Source of the DNA: Bacillota bacterium
GTDB lineage: Bacteria; Bacillota; Clostridia; Oscillospirales; Acutalibacteraceae
NCBI GenBank assembly: GCA_023390175.1
Contig: JAEWDK010000015.1
Coordinates: forward strand, 1 to 64,000
Reading direction: 5' to 3'
DNA: 64,000 nucleotides
Shown here: positions 61,556 through 64,000 of the stretch, one piece after another
Layout of the letters: every line of letters starts with the position of its first letter
Numbering within the stretch: position 1 is the first letter of the stretch
Program-made: the position numbers and the translations under genes
The notes under the pieces: model-generated
What the model saw: only the letters and a program-made list of their open reading frames with translations
Databases searched by the model: none
What the model was told of the DNA's origin: nothing

Positions 61556-62242
61556 ATGCGTATATTGCTTATTGAGAACGATACGAAGCTTAGAGCAAAG
61601 TTAAGCCGTCTGCTGACCAAAAAGCATTATGAACCCTGTTTTGCATCGGACGGGGAAAGCGGGCTGGATGAAGCCCAAAGCGGGATTTATGACGCCATTA
61701 TTCTTGAAACCGCTTTGCCCGGATGCAGCGGACTCGAGGTGCTGCGGCAAATCCGCAGGGCCCATCTTTCCGTTCCGGTGCTTTTACTTTCGCCCAAATG
61801 CGGCGTGATTGAAAAAGTGCGCGGGCTCGACTGCGGCGCCGACGATTTTTTGGAAAAACCGTTTGCGGATGAGGAACTGATTGCCCGGCTGAATGCAGTC
61901 ACACGCAGAAAAGGGAATCTGGTCTTTGAAAACATGCTGCATTTCGCGGGTTTGAACCTGAATTTAGGTACGTATGAGCTGGAGGAAGGCGGTTCCTCCG
62001 TGCGGCTTTCAAACAAGGAGCTGGAAATTATGAAATTCCTGCTCCTGCACGGGCAAAACATTATCAGCAAGGAAGAATTGATGACCCGGCTGTGGGGCTA
62101 TGAAGCCGCCGCAGCGGAAAACAACCTGGAGGTTTACATAAGCTATCTGCGGCGAAAGCTGGCGGCGATCCGCTCCGAAGTTAAAATTTTATGCATTAAA
62201 AATGTCGGCTACCGGCTGACAGACCAAGGTGCACAGCAATAA
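61556..62242 (+). CDS. OmpR-type response regulator lacking the phospho-accepting Asp
   Basis: A 228-residue regulator with receiver and winged-helix domains. The phosphorylation site is Glu51 in AIILETALPG, where active receivers have Asp; the acidic pair is E7-N8 rather than E-D. The Ser in LLLSPK and the Lys in FLEKPF are kept. The DNA-binding part is normal (SNKELEIMKFLLLHGQNIISKEELMTRLWG, EVYISYLRRK). No histidine kinase gene is near. It probably works without phosphorylation, Glu mimicking the phosphorylated state, and controls the divergent exporter operon. Confidence 0.9.
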   Translation: MRILLIENDTKLRAKLSRLLTKKHYEPCFASDGESGLDEAQSGIYDAIILETALPGCSGLEVLRQIRRAHLSVPVLLLSPKCGVIEKVRGLDCGADDFLEKPFADEELIARLNAVTRRKGNLVFENMLHFAGLNLNLGTYELEEGGSSVRLSNKELEIMKFLLLHGQNIISKEELMTRLWGYEAAAAENNLEVYISYLRRKLAAIRSEVKILCIKNVGYRLTDQGAQQ

Positions 62243-62272
62243 AAAAATCCCACCCGGTCGGGTGGGATTTTT
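62243..62272. terminator. Bidirectional terminator
   Basis: AAAAATCCCACCCG with its exact complement (14-bp stem, 2-base gap), ending in five T on each strand. It ends both the regulator (plus) and the ABC-F gene (minus). Confidence 0.93.
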
Positions 62273-62283
62273 GCTGCCCTGCG

Positions 62284-64000
62284 TTATTGATTTTCTATTT
62301 TTTCCGACAGCTCGTTCAGGTACACCCAGCGGTCGGTTTTTTCGGAAAGCTGCCGTTCCAGCTCTGTTTTTTTATGGAGGAGCTCCTGAAGCGCCTCAAA
62401 GTTTGTGGCCTGTACTTCAATTTCTTTTTGTACGGAAAGGATTTGCTGTTCCAATGCTTCAATTACACCGTCGATTTCGTCAAATTCGCGCTGCTCTTTA
62501 AAAGAGAATTTGAGCTTTGTGCTTTTTGACCGGTAGGACTTTTGTTTGTCCATGCCGCCGTCCTTCGCCTTGACCGCTTCCTGTTCTTCCTCGCCGCGTT
62601 TTTCCAAATAGTCGGAATATCCCCCTAAATACTGTACCAAAGAACCGTCCGGTCCGAAGGCAAAAACATGCCCGGCAATTTTGTCAAGAAAATAGCGATC
62701 ATGGGACACGGCGACCACCGCACCGGCAAAGCCTTCAATATAATCCTCCAAAATGGTAAGAGTCTGAATATCGAGGTCATTGGTCGGCTCGTCCAAGAAA
62801 AGCACATTCGGCGCTTCCATTAATATTTTCAGCAAAAAAAGCCTGCGCCGCTCCCCACCCGAAAGCCTGCCGATGACCGTGTACTGCAGCTCCGCAGGGA
62901 ACAGAAATTTCTCGAGCATCTGCGAAGCGGTGAGCGTTCCTTCCGGGGTGACAATCTGCTCCGCAATATTGGTAATGTAATCGATTGTGCGCAGGGAGGT
63001 GTCCATTTCCTCGCTCTCCTGCGAAAAATAGCCGATTTTTACGGTTTCCCCCACGCTGACGCTTCCCGCGTCGGGAGGAATCAGCCCAACCAGAATTTTT
63101 AACAGCGTCGATTTTCCGCAGCCGTTCGGGCCAATCAGCCCAAGGCGGTCGTTGCGCAGCAGGTTGTAGCTGAAGTCATGGAATAGTACCCGCTCCCCAT
63201 AGCGTTTCGAAATCCCGTCAATTTCAATAATCTTTTTTCCCAAGCGGGAACTGATGGAGCTAAGCTGCAGCTTCTGCTGCTCCACCGGTACGGGCTGACT
63301 GCTTAATTCCTCGTAGCGGTCCACTCGGAACTGCGCTTTTGTCGATCTGGCCCTTGCTCCGCGCCGAATCCACGCCAGTTCCTTTTTCAGAAGTGCCTGG
63401 CGTTTCCGTTCGCTTGCTGCAAGCATATCCTCCCGCTGTTCCTTTAATTCAAGATATTTGGAATAATTTGCGGGATACGCAGTCAAAGTACCGTCCTGCA
63501 ATTCCACAATCCGGTTGGTTACGTTTTCCAAAAAATAACGGTCATGCGTAATCATCAGGAGCGCGCCTTTGTAACGGGCCAGGTAATTTTCCAGCCAAAC
63601 CACCATTTCACTGTCAATATGGTTGGTAGGCTCGTCCAATATAAGAAGGTCAACCTGGCCGGCAAGCGCCGCCGCCATTGCAACACGCTTTTTCTGCCCG
63701 CCGGAAAGCAGGTTGACGTCTTTTTCAAAATCAGTAATGCCAAGCTTTGTCAGAATCGTCTTGCATTCGTATTCCATGGAGCCGGTCTGCCCCGCCGCGG
63801 CGTCCGCCAATACCTGCTCCAGCACAGAAGCATGACGCTCAAAAACAGGGTTTTGCGGCAGGTAGCCGATTCGCATTGCCGGGGACTTTGTGATTTTTCC
63901 GCTGTCCGGCGTTTCTGTACCGGCGATGATTTTCAGAAAAGTGGATTTCCCCGTTCCGTTCACACCGATTACGCCGATTTTATCGCCCTCGCTGATTGTA
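62284..64000 (-). CDS. ABC-F ATPase, Uup-like, partial (start lies beyond right edge)
   Basis: At least 570 residues of a soluble protein with two ABC domains. First: Walker A GVNGTGKSTFLKIIAG near the window edge, signature LSGGQKKRVAMAAAL, DEPTNHID, and the linker (SERKRQALLKKELAWIRRGARARSTKAQFRVDRYEEL in outline). Second: GPNGCGKSTLLKIL, SGGERRRLFLLKILMEAPNVLFLDEPTNDLDI, SHDRYFLDK. The end is a coiled-coil domain (FDEIDGVIEALEQQI to ELSEKIE) as in Uup. No membrane helix. Members act on the ribosome or on DNA; a housekeeping ribosome role is more likely than resistance, from the Uup-type tail. The first 20 or so residues are outside the window. Confidence 0.93.
   Translation of the reverse strand, partial: TISEGDKIGVIGVNGTGKSTFLKIIAGTETPDSGKITKSPAMRIGYLPQNPVFERHASVLEQVLADAAAGQTGSMEYECKTILTKLGITDFEKDVNLLSGGQKKRVAMAAALAGQVDLLILDEPTNHIDSEMVVWLENYLARYKGALLMITHDRYFLENVTNRIVELQDGTLTAYPANYSKYLELKEQREDMLAASERKRQALLKKELAWIRRGARARSTKAQFRVDRYEELSSQPVPVEQQKLQLSSISSRLGKKIIEIDGISKRYGERVLFHDFSYNLLRNDRLGLIGPNGCGKSTLLKILVGLIPPDAGSVSVGETVKIGYFSQESEEMDTSLRTIDYITNIAEQIVTPEGTLTASQMLEKFLFPAELQYTVIGRLSGGERRRLFLLKILMEAPNVLFLDEPTNDLDIQTLTILEDYIEGFAGAVVAVSHDRYFLDKIAGHVFAFGPDGSLVQYLGGYSDYLEKRGEEEQEAVKAKDGGMDKQKSYRSKSTKLKFSFKEQREFDEIDGVIEALEQQILSVQKEIEVQATNFEALQELLHKKTELERQLSEKTDRWVYLNELSEKIENQ

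Noticed and set aside
62284..64000. Antibiotic-resistance ABC-F protein
   Set aside because: The Uup-type C-terminal coiled coil and ordinary linker favour a housekeeping member; no resistance context.

Overview
The window reads as chromosome of an anaerobic Gram-positive bacterium of the class Clostridia, most likely the Oscillospirales/Ruminococcaceae side. Supporting evidence: a type III glutamine synthetase beside a split ferredoxin-linked glutamate synthase, ECF-type vitamin transport, an SPKTG cell-wall sorting signal, TrpXYZ-type ABC transporters, AGGAGG-type ribosome binding sites, TTG/GTG starts, and a small initiator tRNA locus. No phage, CRISPR array, rRNA or intact transposase was seen. 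Genus assignment is inference.

Layout. 1-2.4 kb: truncated AraC regulator, GNAT acetyltransferase, then decayed pieces (GH2 glycosidase pseudogene, broken HTH gene, inverted repeat). 2.5-16.3 kb: a glycan-use island: GH1, GH43, GH2 and GH20 hydrolases in one minus-strand operon, a GH3 hydrolase and GPH-type sugar symporter, two small paralogous proteins and an AraC regulator. A second GH2 remnant (N-terminus only) heads the symporter operon. 16.3-21.9 kb: a small-molecule oxidoreductase module: extended SDR, classical SDR, OmpR-type two-component system and two SnoaL/NTF2-like proteins. All four promoters of this module share an 11-bp-spaced GTTTAC direct repeat at a constant distance from the -10 box, so it looks like one self-contained regulon.

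22-26.8 kb: PD-(D/E)XK-like protein, 11-bp iterons, initiator tRNA-Met, membrane-anchored cohesin-like protein, CrtO-like acyltransferase, NAD-dependent epimerase. 26.8-34.3 kb: nitrogen assimilation. A five-gene split glutamate synthase operon diverges from glnN; glnN has an intrinsic terminator in its leader whose loop fits the ANTAR-type hexaloop rule. 34.5-40.4 kb: a cobalamin riboswitch followed by a wall-anchored beta-propeller protein, a DUF4430 lipoprotein and a complete ECF transporter, read here as a B12 capture and uptake system.

40.5-49.6 kb: peptide use: M20 peptidase with two membrane proteins, then a complete Opp/Dpp peptide ABC transporter with its own leader terminator. 49.6-55.9 kb: flavin-binding NimA-like protein, a TrpXYZ-like ABC transporter, a BASS-family transporter and release factor 3. 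56-62.3 kb: a MacAB-like exporter operon (adaptor, permease, glycine/threonine-rich lipoprotein, ATPase, Ig-like secreted protein) divergent from an OmpR-type regulator that has Glu in place of the phospho-accepting Asp. 62.3-64 kb: ABC-F ATPase running off the right edge.

Coordinates of starts were adjusted to the best ribosome binding site where an upstream in-frame start lacked one. All functional assignments are from motif and family recognition by eye; no database search was run.
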